Assembly (NCBI RefSeq): GCF_020103725.1
Contig: NZ_JAHXBG010000021.1
Location: forward strand, 62,001 to 126,000
DNA: 64,000 nt
Reading direction: 5' to 3'
Origin: Hyalangium gracile
GTDB taxonomy: Bacteria > Myxococcota > Myxococcia > Myxococcales > Myxococcaceae
Positions 31,895 to 40,795 of the stretch are shown one piece after another. Numbering within the stretch: position 1 is the stretch's first letter; each line of letters opens with the position of its first letter. Under the pieces are notes generated by a model. That model was not told where the DNA came from. It saw only the letters and a list, made by a program, of their open reading frames with translations, and searched no databases. The translations under genes were made by a program, and so were the position numbers.

Positions 31895-34800
31895 CTAGTA
31901 GTAGTTGTAGGACAGGCGCAGGTAGAAGTAGCGACCCATATAGTCGTAGGTCGACGCGTCCGAGGACGCGAGGAAGCCGTTGACCACGCGGGCCGGCTGG
32001 GCGTCGAAGAGGTTGTTCACACCGGCCTGCGCCCCGATGGTGCCCACCTTCGTCTCGAAGTCGTACCCCGCATTCACATCGAAGGAGTAGTAGTCCGACA
32101 CGGCGCGGGAGATCGGCGCGGGAGCGCCCTCCTGCTCCTGGCAGGAGTTGTTCTGGCACTCCTTGAAGCCGTTGATGAAGCGCATGTTGATGCCGGCGCT
32201 GAGCGCATCCCGGGCCCAGCTCGCCCCCAGCATGCCCACCCAGTCGGTGTGGACCTCCTGGAGATCGTAGTTGCCCCGCGCCTTGAGGACGCGGCCGCCC
32301 GCCAGGATGCGGTCGAACTTGTGCAGCCACGTGGCGTCCGCGCTGAAGCCGAAGCGGCCGTACGCCGTCTGCGGCGAGTAGCGCAGCGAGATGTCGATAC
32401 CGCCCGTCCGGTCACCACCCACGTTGGTCAGCGGGTCATCGATGGTGCTGATCAGCCCGTTGGGGCTGCGGTGGATCCGATCGCAGTACTGCGGCGTCAC
32501 GCCGCCCGCGGCCGGGAAGCAGCTGTTCAGGATGACGTCCGCGCCCAGGCTGGTGATCGCCTGGTCCACGGCGATGTTGTAGTAGTCCACCGTGGCGGTG
32601 ACGTCCTTGAGGAACTGCGGCTCGAAGACGACGCCCACCGTGAGGATCTTGGCCGTCTCGGGCTCGAGCGCCGAGTTGCCGCCCAGGATCGTGCGCTGCT
32701 GGGGCCGCGGATCCACCAGGTCGTCCGGAACGTTCTGCGCGTCACAGGCGGCGTCCAGCGCGTTGCCCTCCTGGCGGCCAGAGCTGGCGCACGGGTCCTT
32801 CACGCCCTGGAAGCTGTCGGACTGCCCCAGGTAGAGCTCGTTCACCGACGGCGCGCGGAACGCCGTGGACCACGTGGCGCGCAGGGTGAAGTCCGGGATG
32901 ACGCTCACGCGCGTGCCGAACTTGTACGTGAAGTCCGAGCCGAAGGTGTTGTAGTTGAACGCGCGCGCGGCGCCCGTCACCTCCAGCACGTCGCGCAGCT
33001 CGCCCGTGCCCGGGTTCGTCGCGCCGAGGATGGGCACCGCCAGCTCGAGGTAGGCCTCGTTCACGTAGTAGCGGCCCTCCGTCGAGGTCTCCTTGTTGCC
33101 CGTGGTGTCACCCGCGTCCGTGATGGGGTCCGGGATGTAGGCGCCCTGCTCGCGGCGGTGCTCGTAGCCCACCGCGAGGCCCGCGGGGCGCGCGCTCGAG
33201 GAGACGCGGAACAGCTCGCCGCCCATGTTGGCGGTGATGGCCGTCTGCTGGGTGAAGCCGCGAGCCGTGCCGCGGAAGCCCAGGTAGTCCACCGCGTCCG
33301 GAGAGATGGAGCCGGCGCCGCCCAGCAGGTTCAGCGGGGCGCAGCCCTCGATGGGCGCCTCGGGCGTGCCGCACACCAGCTGGCCCGAGTCGTTGACGAA
33401 GCTCGGCCCCAGCGCCGCCTGCAGCCGGCTGCGCCGCAGCGTGCCCTGCTTGGTGGTGATGCCCTGGGTGCGGCCGAAGTTGTAGGCCACATCCCAGTGC
33501 CAGTCCTTCAGGGGGCCGAACTGCTCGTCCAGCTTGCCCTCGAGACCGGTGACGATGCGGAACGTCGTGAGGTCCTGCTCGTAGTCACGCGTGCCGAACT
33601 CGGTCAGGCGGCGCAGCACCTCCACCGTGTCGGGCGTCAGGTCCACCCCGAACGGGTTGTAGGCGTTCGCCGCGGAGATGGTCAGGTTCTCACCCGCCGT
33701 GCTCAGCGGCTCGGGCGCCAGCTTCTGGGCCGACTGCCGGCCGGTGTACGAGGCCTCGAAGAAGGCGCGCGAGGAGGAGCCGATGCGCAGACCACCGGTG
33801 GAGTAGACGTGCGCGCGCTGCTGCGGCGTCACCAGGTAGTTGGCCGGCTGGTAGTTGTAGAGGTCGCCGCCCGCCTCCGTCACGCCCGAGAGGTTGAACG
33901 GACGGTATCCGTTGGGCCCCCGGAAGAAGGCGCTCTCGTCCGGGTAGGCGCTCAGCAGATCGCTCCAGGTCGCGTTGCCCACGACGTCGTCGTAGATGAA
34001 GAAGGCGCCCTCGGGCACGTACACGCTGCCCGCCGTGTAGATCTGCCGGGAGTTCCAGTCGTAGTCCGTGTCGAACTTGCTGAAGCGGCGCGCGTCCGCG
34101 AACACGTCCTTCTGGGTGTAGTAGCCCGCGGTGAAGAGGATGTTGCCGCGCTCGGTGCTCTGGCCCGTCGTCATGCTCAGGTCGTACGTCAGACCGTCGC
34201 CCCGCGAGGACATGCCGGAGAAGGCCCGCAGCTCGGTGCCGGAGAAGTCCTTGCGCGTGATGATGTTCACCACGCCCGAGATGGCGTCCGAGCCGTACAC
34301 CGCCGAGCCACCGTCCTTGAGGATCTCGATGCGCTGGATGGCGGCGGTCGGAATGGCGTTGAGGTCCACGGTGGCGTCCGCGCCGGTGCCGCCGGCCACG
34401 TGGCGCCGCCCGTTGAGCAGCACCAGCGTACGCTCGGGCCCCAGGCCGCGGAGGTTCACGCGCGTGGAGCCATCACCGCTGTTGTTGTACTGCGTGTTGA
34501 TGGCGTTGGACTGCTCCGGCAGGTTCTGGAGGATGTCGCCGATGGACGTCTTGCCCGTCTTCTCGATCTGCTGACGGTCCAGCACGGTGACGGGCGCCGC
34601 GGTGGTCAGCTCCTTGCGCGGGATGCGCGAGCCGGTGACGACGATCTCCTCGATGTACTCCTCGGGAGGAGGCTCCTCGGCCACCGGCTGGGGCGCGGGC
34701 TTCGCCTGCGGCCGGGGCTGGGCCTGGGGCTGGGGCTGCGGCGCGGGCGCGGCCGGAGGCTGGGTGGCCTCGATGGGCTGCTGGACGGGCGTGGCCGCCT

Positions 34801-34984
34801 CGGGCTGCGGCGCGGGCGTCGGGGCAGGGGCTGCTTCCTGCGTGGCGACCGGGGCGTCGGCGGGAGCCTGCTGCGCCGTCGCGACTCCGCCGGTCCCTGT
34901 GACGAGAACGGCCAGGGCCAGGACCGTGTTCTTGCGGGTGGATTTCTTCGACACCTTGGAACCCTTGCGTGTGTGGAGAGACAT
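31895..34984 (-). CDS. TonB-dependent outer membrane receptor
   Basis: A 1029-residue TonB-dependent receptor. The signal region (about 18-38, ending VATAQQ) is followed by an unusually long Pro/Ala/Gln-rich periplasmic spacer (41-108) and a TonB-box/plug start [11 protein letters not shown] (111-121). The plug has [16 protein letters not shown]-like and [20 protein letters not shown] stretches and [20 protein letters not shown]. The barrel ends in an aromatic terminus (LRLSYNYY). Several extracellular loops carry Cys pairs. Such proteins import large substrates with TonB/ExbBD energy. The long Pro-rich spacer could span the periplasm toward TonB. The gene follows the Cys-rich lipoprotein gene by 27 bases in one operon; the substrate is unknown. 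GTG 34954 is an alternative start. Confidence 0.93.
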   Translation of the reverse strand: MSLHTRKGSKVSKKSTRKNTVLALAVLVTGTGGVATAQQAPADAPVATQEAAPAPTPAPQPEAATPVQQPIEATQPPAAPAPQPQPQAQPRPQAKPAPQPVAEEPPPEEYIEEIVVTGSRIPRKELTTAAPVTVLDRQQIEKTGKTSIGDILQNLPEQSNAINTQYNNSGDGSTRVNLRGLGPERTLVLLNGRRHVAGGTGADATVDLNAIPTAAIQRIEILKDGGSAVYGSDAISGVVNIITRKDFSGTELRAFSGMSSRGDGLTYDLSMTTGQSTERGNILFTAGYYTQKDVFADARRFSKFDTDYDWNSRQIYTAGSVYVPEGAFFIYDDVVGNATWSDLLSAYPDESAFFRGPNGYRPFNLSGVTEAGGDLYNYQPANYLVTPQQRAHVYSTGGLRIGSSSRAFFEASYTGRQSAQKLAPEPLSTAGENLTISAANAYNPFGVDLTPDTVEVLRRLTEFGTRDYEQDLTTFRIVTGLEGKLDEQFGPLKDWHWDVAYNFGRTQGITTKQGTLRRSRLQAALGPSFVNDSGQLVCGTPEAPIEGCAPLNLLGGAGSISPDAVDYLGFRGTARGFTQQTAITANMGGELFRVSSSARPAGLAVGYEHRREQGAYIPDPITDAGDTTGNKETSTEGRYYVNEAYLELAVPILGATNPGTGELRDVLEVTGAARAFNYNTFGSDFTYKFGTRVSVIPDFTLRATWSTAFRAPSVNELYLGQSDSFQGVKDPCASSGRQEGNALDAACDAQNVPDDLVDPRPQQRTILGGNSALEPETAKILTVGVVFEPQFLKDVTATVDYYNIAVDQAITSLGADVILNSCFPAAGGVTPQYCDRIHRSPNGLISTIDDPLTNVGGDRTGGIDISLRYSPQTAYGRFGFSADATWLHKFDRILAGGRVLKARGNYDLQEVHTDWVGMLGASWARDALSAGINMRFINGFKECQNNSCQEQEGAPAPISRAVSDYYSFDVNAGYDFETKVGTIGAQAGVNNLFDAQPARVVNGFLASSDASTYDYMGRYFYLRLSYNYY

Positions 34985-35011
34985 GGATGGAGATCCCAGG
35001 AATGGCGGGGG

Positions 35012-35407
35012 TTAGAAGGGCGCGAGGGTGGGCGCGCCGTCCGAGCAGTTCGGATCCGTCTTCGTCTCGGCGGCGACGGCCTCGCAGTACGGCGTCATGC
35101 AGTCCACCCAGGCCTGCGCGGACTCGGCGCAGCCGGCGAACTCCGCGTCGCAGATCTTCGACGAGTTGTTCTCCCAGCAGTCCAGGTGCGCCTGGAACTG
35201 GGCGTCGCAGCTCTCGAACTCCGCCGCCTGCGCTCGCGCGTTGAAGTCCTCCACGTCCGCGCAGAACTCGGGGCAGTCGACGTCGACGGACCGCTCGTCT
35301 ACCTCACACGAGTTGGCGTTGCCGCAGACGGAATCGCACTTGCTGGAACACCCGGTGATGAGGCCCATCACGGCCAAAAGACCCGCGGTCAGAACCACAG
35401 CTCTCAC
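35012..35407 (-). CDS. Cys-rich lipoprotein
   Basis: A 131-residue lipoprotein: signal MRAVVLTAGLLAVMGLITGC with lipid Cys20, then a small mature domain with 12 further Cys (24, 28, 34, 45, 49, 67, 77, 86, 93, 103, 108, 121), enough for six disulfides. The C-terminus is short and acidic. No family is recognised, but the layout resembles small disulfide-rich secreted myxobacterial proteins. The GTG start at 35407 has an excellent GGGAGGAG ribosome binding site 5 bases upstream. It is the first gene of the operon with the TonB receptor, which suggests a surface co-receptor or substrate-binding partner. Confidence 0.85.
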   Translation of the reverse strand: MRAVVLTAGLLAVMGLITGCSSKCDSVCGNANSCEVDERSVDVDCPEFCADVEDFNARAQAAEFESCDAQFQAHLDCWENNSSKICDAEFAGCAESAQAWVDCMTPYCEAVAAETKTDPNCSDGAPTLAPF

Positions 35408-35445
35408 GCTGACTCCTCCCAGGAGATTGTCCGGAAACGGACGTC

Positions 35446-35475
35446 ATGTTGACGATCCCTGATTCCAACGTCAAC
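35446..35475 (-). promoter_or_regulatory. Sigma-70-type promoter overlapped by an inverted repeat
   Basis: On the minus strand a TTGACG -35 element (35469-35474) and a CAACAT -10-like element (35446-35451) are separated by exactly 17 bases, giving a start near 35439 and a 32-base leader before GTG 35407. GTTGACG (35448-35454) and CGTCAAC (35469-35475) form an inverted repeat lying over both elements, which suggests a repressor operator. The -10 match is weak (3 of 6). Confidence 0.5.
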
Positions 35476-35490
35476 CGAGGGCATCCCATA

Positions 35491-35504
35491 TCGAGGGCCC
35501 TCGA
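35491..35504. promoter_or_regulatory. 14-bp perfect palindrome TCGAGGGCCCTCGA
   Basis: A perfect 14-bp palindrome centred about 58 bases upstream of the predicted start of the lipoprotein-TonB receptor operon. That is a plausible site for a dimeric activator. It also lies just after the convergent aminopeptidase gene region. It may be chance at this GC content, but it stands out in the gap. Confidence 0.35.
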
Positions 35505-35549
35505 GATCCAACTTCCGGAGTATTTCTCCCGGGGTTGCGCACCCCTGCT

Positions 35550-36860
35550 TCAGGTGAAGAAGCGTTGCAACACGGAGATCATCGCCACCACATCCGAGGC
35601 GGCGGCCATCTCGCGGATGGAGTGCATGGAGAGCATGGGGCTGCCTACATCCACGGTGCGGATGCCCAGCTCCGCGGCGGTGATGGGCCCGATGGTGCTG
35701 CCGCAGCCCAGGTCCGTGCGCGTGACGAAGTGCTGGGGCGTCACCCCGGCCTCGCGGCACAGCGCCGCGAAATGCGCCCACGTCTCACCGTCCGTGGCGT
35801 AGGACTGGTTGACGTTGGACTTGATGACCGGGCCGCCGCCCATGAGCGGCTGGTGCCTCGGCTCGTGGAGCGAGGAGTAGTTGGGGTGGACGGCGTGGGC
35901 CATGTCCGCGGACACCAGGAACGAGTGACGGATGGCGCGGTGGTACGCGTCCGCGCGTCCGTCCGAGTGGCCCAGCACCAGCCGCTGCAGGCAGTCCCGC
36001 AGGAAGGTGCCGGCGGCGCCCTGGGCGCTGCGGCTGCCGATCTCCTCGTGGTCGTAGAGCACGACGCCCCGGGTCGTCTCGCCGGCCTTGCCCGCGGCCA
36101 GCAGCGCGCTCAGGCCCGAGTAGCAGCTGGCCAGGTTGTCCAGGCGCGGCGCGTGGAGGAACTCGCCCTGCGCGCCCGAGCGCGTGGAGGGCTGCGTGTC
36201 GTAGAGGGCCAGATCATAGCCGAGGAGGTCCCCGGCCTCGGCGCGGACATTGGCGCGGGCCAGCTCCCGCACGAGCAGGGAGCGCAGCTCCGCCGGGCCC
36301 GCGCTCTCCAGGCCGAGCACGGGGACCATGTGGTCCTGCGCGTTGAGCTTGAGGCCGTCGGTGTTGACGGTGCGGTTGAGGTGGATGGCCAGGTTGGGCA
36401 CGCGCAGCAGCGGCCGCTGGAAGTCCACCAGGTGCGGGACGGGACGGCCTCCCGAGAGCACCACCACCCGGCCCGCCAGCGACAGATCGCGATCCATCCA
36501 GGTGCTCAGCAGCACGCCTCCATAAACCTCCACGCCGAGCTGGTGGTAGCCGTGCTTCGCCACGGGGGCATTGGGCTTGAGGCGCAGGTTGGGCGAGTCC
36601 GTGTGGGAGCCCACCAGCCGGAAGCCCGCGCGATCCACGGGCGTGGTGCCCAGGTGGAACGCGGCGATGCTCGTGTCGCCTCGGGTGATGAACACCCGGT
36701 CTCCTGGCTGGAGGCTCCAGGGCTCGCGCTCGTCCAGCTCCCGGTAGCCGTGCTCGGTCAGGCGTCGCGCCGTCTCGCGCACCGCGTGGTAGGGCGTGGG
36801 CGAGGCGTCGATGTAGGCAAGCAGGTCCTTGGCCGCGGTATCGATGTCGGTGGGGCTCAT
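35550..36860 (-). CDS. M18 family aminopeptidase (aspartyl aminopeptidase)
   Basis: A 436-residue dizinc aminopeptidase of the M18 family, removing N-terminal (often acidic) residues from peptides in the cytosol. Metal-site motifs are visible: SHTDSPNLRLKP (His86, Asp88), APRLDNLASC, YDHEEIGSRSAQGA (general base and ligand Glu), VSADMAHAVHPNY and the C-terminal MLSMHSIREM (His413). The length is normal for the PRK02813-type enzymes. ATG 36860 gives the canonical N-terminus; the ribosome binding site is unclear. It is divergent from the GspE-like gene across 205 bases that must hold both promoters. Confidence 0.95.
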   Translation of the reverse strand: MSPTDIDTAAKDLLAYIDASPTPYHAVRETARRLTEHGYRELDEREPWSLQPGDRVFITRGDTSIAAFHLGTTPVDRAGFRLVGSHTDSPNLRLKPNAPVAKHGYHQLGVEVYGGVLLSTWMDRDLSLAGRVVVLSGGRPVPHLVDFQRPLLRVPNLAIHLNRTVNTDGLKLNAQDHMVPVLGLESAGPAELRSLLVRELARANVRAEAGDLLGYDLALYDTQPSTRSGAQGEFLHAPRLDNLASCYSGLSALLAAGKAGETTRGVVLYDHEEIGSRSAQGAAGTFLRDCLQRLVLGHSDGRADAYHRAIRHSFLVSADMAHAVHPNYSSLHEPRHQPLMGGGPVIKSNVNQSYATDGETWAHFAALCREAGVTPQHFVTRTDLGCGSTIGPITAAELGIRTVDVGSPMLSMHSIREMAAASDVVAMISVLQRFFT

Positions 36861-37065
36861 GGCGTGCAGGCTAGCGCTCCCACCGCACGCAGCCACCGGA
36901 AAGGTGCGCCTGCGCGCTCGCTCCCGGCGCCCTTGTCTTCCAGCGCGCACACCGGCAGCTGCGCAGCGGGTGCGCGGACCCGGGTGGACGCGCAAGGTTT
37001 GCGACCCTGGTCCTCCGGACAGGAGGGTGGGACGGTGGCGCCCGGGTTGCAGTGTCCCCTCCCCC

Positions 37066-39228
37066 ATGAGGACACCCCACCCCCACGCCCCCTCCCGCGA
37101 GGAGACGCTGCTGCGGATCCTGCCCGGCCACTGGCTGGCCCGGCCCGGCATCCCAGCCCTCATCGAGGGCGCCCGGAGCGCCCAGGCTCCGCTGGAGACC
37201 TTCCTGCTGGAGCACGGGCTGGTGTCGCGCCAGGCGCTCGTCTCGGTGCTGTTGGAGATGGAGGGCGCCAGCGGGCAGCTCATCGAGGGCGAGTTCGTCC
37301 AGCTCCGGCTCCCGCGCGCGTTCCCGCTGATCCGGGCGCTGGAGCTGCACGTGCTGCCCCTGGCCTGGCAGAACCACGTCCTCTACTGCGTCGCGGAGCC
37401 CGGGGTGGCCGAGGTGGAGCGGGCCAGCTGGGAGCGGCGGCATGGCTCCCGGCTCATCGTCCTGGGCACGACCGAGCACCTGGGCCCGCGAACCCGCCGT
37501 GTGTACGCGGAGCTGGAGCGGCTCGATCCGGGCACCCTCACCTTTCCCCAGTACCTGCGCCGACGGAACGTCATCGATGACGCCCGGGCCGCGGCCATCT
37601 CCGCCAATCCCACGCTCATGACGTGGCGGGCGCTGCAGGCCTCCAAGGAGCTGCCCGAGGCCGAGCTGTACGCCGCGGCGAGCACCTTCTTCGATGTCCC
37701 GCTGCTGCCCCGCGAGCGGCTGCTGGAGCTGGTGGAGGAGGATGTGCTGCGGCGCGTCCACCGGCCCTTCCTGGAGTCCATCGGCGCCCTGCCGCTGCGG
37801 GTCGAGGGAGACAGGCTCTGGCTGGCCACCGCGGACACGCCGGAGCTCCAGACGCTGGATGCGCTGGCCCATGCGCTGGACTGCACGCGGCTGCACTTCC
37901 TGGCCACGCCCGCCAGCATCCTGGCGTCCGTCCTCGAGGAGCTCTACAGCGGGGAGGATCCCCTCCACGTCCACCCGCGCATCCCGCCGCGCCCGCCGGA
38001 TCCGAACGGTGTGCCGGCCATCGTGGACGCGCTGCTGCACGAGGCCGTCCGCCGCAAGTGCAGCGACATCCACATCGAGCGCTACGAGCGCCGCGTCACC
38101 GTCCGCCTGCGCAAGGACGGCAACCTGTGGACGTACGCGGACAGCCGCGTCACCCCGGACAACGTCCAGGCGGTGGTGACCAAGCTGAAGGTCGATGCGC
38201 GGCTGGACATCACCGAGCGTCGCCGCCCACAGGACGGCGTCATCCGCCGCCGCTACGAGCACGGCTGGGTGGACTTCCGCGTGGCCACCCAGCCCACGCT
38301 CTGGGGCGAGAACGCCATGCTGCGCGTGCTCCAGCAGGGCATGCGCGTGCCTCGCCTGGAGGAGCTGGGCGCCGAGCCGGGTGTGCTCGGGCGGCTGCGG
38401 CGCATCCTCCACAACCCGCAGGGGCTGGTGCTCGTCACCGGGCCCACGGGCTCGGGCAAGACGACGACGCTGTACGCCATGCTCCAGGAGCTGAACACCC
38501 CGGACGTGAAGATCCTCACCGCCGAGGATCCCATCGAGTACGTCATCGACGGCATCCAGCAGAGCCAGGTGAACGAGGAGATCGGCAACACGTTCGATCA
38601 CTACGTGCGGGCCTTCATGCGCCAGGATCCGGACATCCTCCTGGTGGGGGAGATCCGCGACAAGGAGACGGCGCGGAGCACGCTGCGCGCGGCGCTCACC
38701 GGCCACCTCATCCTGAGCACCGTCCACGCCAACGACGTGTTCGGCGTGGTCCGCCGCATCATGGACCTGGGCGTGGAGGAGAGCCTGCTGTCCCAGACGC
38801 TGCTCTGCGTGCTCGGCCAGCGGCTGGTGCGGCGGGTGTGCCTGGCCTGCGCCGAGCCCTACACCCCCGCGGCCGATCTGGTAGCAGAGTTCTTCCCTCA
38901 GGGGGTGCCCGAGGGAGCACGGCTGATGCGGGGGCGCGGCTGCGAGGCCTGCGAGGGCACGGGCTACTCGGGCCGGACCGCGCTGATGGAGTTCTGGGAG
39001 CCGGATGACCAGGGGCGGGATCTGCTCGAGAAGGGCGCGGAGGTGTCCGCGCTGCGCAAGTCCGCGCTCGAGATGGGCTTCCGCTCGGTGCTGGCCCACG
39101 CCCAGCGCCTGGCCCTGGAGGGCACCACCTCGCTGGAGGAGCTGCGCGCCGTCGTCCCCTACGACGCCATCCTCCGCTATCGCGGGCTGCTCAGCGCCGT
39201 CCCGGTGCCCGAGAGCTCCGCCGCGTGA
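37066..39228 (+). CDS. GspE/PilB-type secretion or pilus ATPase
   Basis: A 720-residue type II secretion/type IV pilus assembly ATPase. Two N-terminal GspE_N-like segments (about 10-110 and 155-290) precede the ATPase core, which has Walker A GPTGSGKTT (459-467, Lys465), an Asp box (EDPIEYVIDGI), Walker B DILLVGEIRD (from 523) and a His box (HLILSTVHAND). The CxxC...CxxC zinc module is CLAC and CEAC. It is a stand-alone gene with no gspF, pilC or pilin genes nearby, so it probably serves a system encoded elsewhere. Myxobacteria often carry several PilB paralogs. The 3' end overlaps the convergent oxygenase-like gene by 38 bases. Confidence 0.94.
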   Translation: MRTPHPHAPSREETLLRILPGHWLARPGIPALIEGARSAQAPLETFLLEHGLVSRQALVSVLLEMEGASGQLIEGEFVQLRLPRAFPLIRALELHVLPLAWQNHVLYCVAEPGVAEVERASWERRHGSRLIVLGTTEHLGPRTRRVYAELERLDPGTLTFPQYLRRRNVIDDARAAAISANPTLMTWRALQASKELPEAELYAAASTFFDVPLLPRERLLELVEEDVLRRVHRPFLESIGALPLRVEGDRLWLATADTPELQTLDALAHALDCTRLHFLATPASILASVLEELYSGEDPLHVHPRIPPRPPDPNGVPAIVDALLHEAVRRKCSDIHIERYERRVTVRLRKDGNLWTYADSRVTPDNVQAVVTKLKVDARLDITERRRPQDGVIRRRYEHGWVDFRVATQPTLWGENAMLRVLQQGMRVPRLEELGAEPGVLGRLRRILHNPQGLVLVTGPTGSGKTTTLYAMLQELNTPDVKILTAEDPIEYVIDGIQQSQVNEEIGNTFDHYVRAFMRQDPDILLVGEIRDKETARSTLRAALTGHLILSTVHANDVFGVVRRIMDLGVEESLLSQTLLCVLGQRLVRRVCLACAEPYTPAADLVAEFFPQGVPEGARLMRGRGCEACEGTGYSGRTALMEFWEPDDQGRDLLEKGAEVSALRKSALEMGFRSVLAHAQRLALEGTTSLEELRAVVPYDAILRYRGLLSAVPVPESSAA

Positions 39229-39973
39229 GGGGGGCTCGGGGCGCGTCCAGGAAGGTGCCGAGCAGCACCCAGCGCCGCGCCGCGTCCTCGGCGCCAGGCT
39301 TGGCCACCAGCGGCGTGGTGTAGTGCCAGAAGGGCAGCCGGTACACCGTCACCCCGCCCACGGTGTTGACGCTGCTGATCTCCGTGAAGTGGCCGCCCTT
39401 GGCGTAGACGAGCCACTGGTGCGCCACGGCGGGGGTGGCCAGGCTGATGTGCATGTCCACGTACCCGTCGCGGGCCTCGGGGTCCTCGGGGTGGTGATCA
39501 TTGTGGGGCCCCGTATAGTCCCCGGGCCCGTAGCACAGCACCTGGATGCCCCACCGCCGCCGCAGCGCCCGCCCGCTCACCACGGACGCGAAGGCGCCGA
39601 AGCTCTCCGAGCGGAGCATGGCGGTGAGCCCCACCCGCTCCGCGGCGCGCCACGAGCGGGAGCGCCGGCTGCCCAGCAGGGCGGTGCGCACCCGGACGGA
39701 TTTCGGCAGCAATTCCGAGTAGTTCTCCGTCATCCCCAGCAGGGCCTCGGGGGGGATGGGATCGTCCATCTCCGTGAGGGTGTCCCGCAGCTCCTCCTCC
39801 AGCGCCTGGCGGCAGGCGGTGGCCTTCCTCACGTCCACCACGTCCGGCAAGGCGATGAAGCGCTGAGGCGGCACCCGGAGCAGCGCCCCACAGGCCTCCG
39901 CATCTCGTCCTCTGAGAATCCGGAGGCCTCGAGGCGTCAGCAGGTCGGCAAATTCAGAGGGAAATAAGGGCAT
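39191..39973 (-). CDS. 2OG-Fe(II) oxygenase-like protein
   Basis: A 260-residue protein with an HxD...H...R pattern typical of Fe(II)/2-oxoglutarate oxygenases: His157/Asp159 (YTGPHNDHHPED), distal His217 (YRLPFWHYTT) and Arg233/234 in the last strand (ARRWVLLGTF). The N-terminal half (1-140) is helical with no recognised domain. The family is not one I can name. Hydroxylase activity is inferred only from the triad. GGAAG precedes ATG 39973. It is divergent from the unknown gene at 40059 and overlaps the GspE-like gene at its 3' end. Confidence 0.65.
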   Translation of the reverse strand: MPLFPSEFADLLTPRGLRILRGRDAEACGALLRVPPQRFIALPDVVDVRKATACRQALEEELRDTLTEMDDPIPPEALLGMTENYSELLPKSVRVRTALLGSRRSRSWRAAERVGLTAMLRSESFGAFASVVSGRALRRRWGIQVLCYGPGDYTGPHNDHHPEDPEARDGYVDMHISLATPAVAHQWLVYAKGGHFTEISSVNTVGGVTVYRLPFWHYTTPLVAKPGAEDAARRWVLLGTFLDAPRAPLTRRSSRAPGRR

Positions 39974-40058
39974 GCAACTTCCGCCCAGGCTGTCAGATAA
40001 TGGTCCCAATGTCTCTCCCCACCTCCGGGGAGCCCTCGGATCGACCAGGAGCACGCCC

Positions 40059-40772
40059 ATGAACCCCATCAGCCGCCGCCCTACCGCCCTCCGGCCCACC
40101 GCGACGACGCCCCAGGCGCAGACGACCCGCCCCGTGGCCACCGCGAAGACGACCGCGACGAACACGGTGGGCCAGGTGGGGCGCAGCAGCTTCGACGCTC
40201 CGGCCTCGCTGGCGCCCGCCAGGCCGATGCCGGGCGCGTGGCGTGGCGGTCCGGACACCGAGGTGGGCAAGGCCATCTCGGGGATGATCAACCGGATGCG
40301 CTCCTCGGACGCGGCGGGCATCCAGATCAAGGGCGACACCATCGAGAGCCTCTTCACCCGGGCCATCCTGGACAACAAGCACGTGACCAACGAGCAGCTG
40401 CTGGCCATCAGCCAGGTGAAGCTGGAGCAGCTGGCCACCAGCCCCGAGGATCAGGCCAAGGTGCTGAAGAAGGTCCCCAACGCCCGCGAGCTGCCGGTGC
40501 ACAAGTTCACCGTGGCCATGCTGGCGGCGGCCACGGGGCTGGATGAGAAGGCGCTGTCCCAGGCCTGCCCGGATCTGGGCCTGACGGGCGCGCCGGGCAC
40601 CCCGCTGCTCTACGCGGCGAAGACGGAGCGGATGCAGCGCTCCACCGCCCTGCACGACTTCACGGACTACCTGCGCGGCGCCGGCATCAAGGGCATGAAC
40701 AAGGCCGTCTGGGGCGTGGAGAACCGCGTCCTCTCGGCCGCCGTCAGCGCGCTGGGCGGCGGGCGCTACTGA
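40059..40772 (+). CDS. Hypothetical protein, basic low-complexity N-terminus
   Basis: A 237-residue protein that I do not recognise. The first 65 residues are Thr/Ala/Pro/Arg-rich, apparently disordered and basic. The rest is helical and soluble, with LFTRAILDNKHVTNEQLLAISQVK and VHKFTVAMLAAATGLDEKAL, which read as paired helices of a small helical domain. No signal peptide or transmembrane segment is present. AGGAG lies about 8 bases before ATG 40059. The divergent neighbour is an oxygenase-like gene. The N-terminal composition resembles secreted-effector or spore-protein tails, but this is weak. Confidence 0.7.
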   Translation: MNPISRRPTALRPTATTPQAQTTRPVATAKTTATNTVGQVGRSSFDAPASLAPARPMPGAWRGGPDTEVGKAISGMINRMRSSDAAGIQIKGDTIESLFTRAILDNKHVTNEQLLAISQVKLEQLATSPEDQAKVLKKVPNARELPVHKFTVAMLAAATGLDEKALSQACPDLGLTGAPGTPLLYAAKTERMQRSTALHDFTDYLRGAGIKGMNKAVWGVENRVLSAAVSALGGGRY

Positions 40773-40778
40773 GCCCCC

Positions 40779-40795
40779 GAGCGCCGCGAGCGCTC
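40779..40795. terminator. Bidirectional terminator-like hairpin
   Basis: GAGCGC-CGCGA-GCGCTC forms a perfect 6-bp stem with a 5-base loop in the 21-base gap between two convergent genes. One arm includes the TGA-containing end of the TonB receptor gene. It could end both transcripts; there is no T tract. Confidence 0.4.

Noticed and set aside
34674-34860. Tandem DNA repeat in the TonB receptor gene
   Set aside because: It is codon-level low complexity encoding the Pro/Ala/Gln spacer, not an independent repeat element.
32249-35452. A 1067-residue open frame antisense to the TonB receptor and lipoprotein
   Set aside because: Low-complexity Arg/Val/His composition and no motif; the minus strand encodes a clear receptor and a lipoprotein with a strong ribosome binding site.
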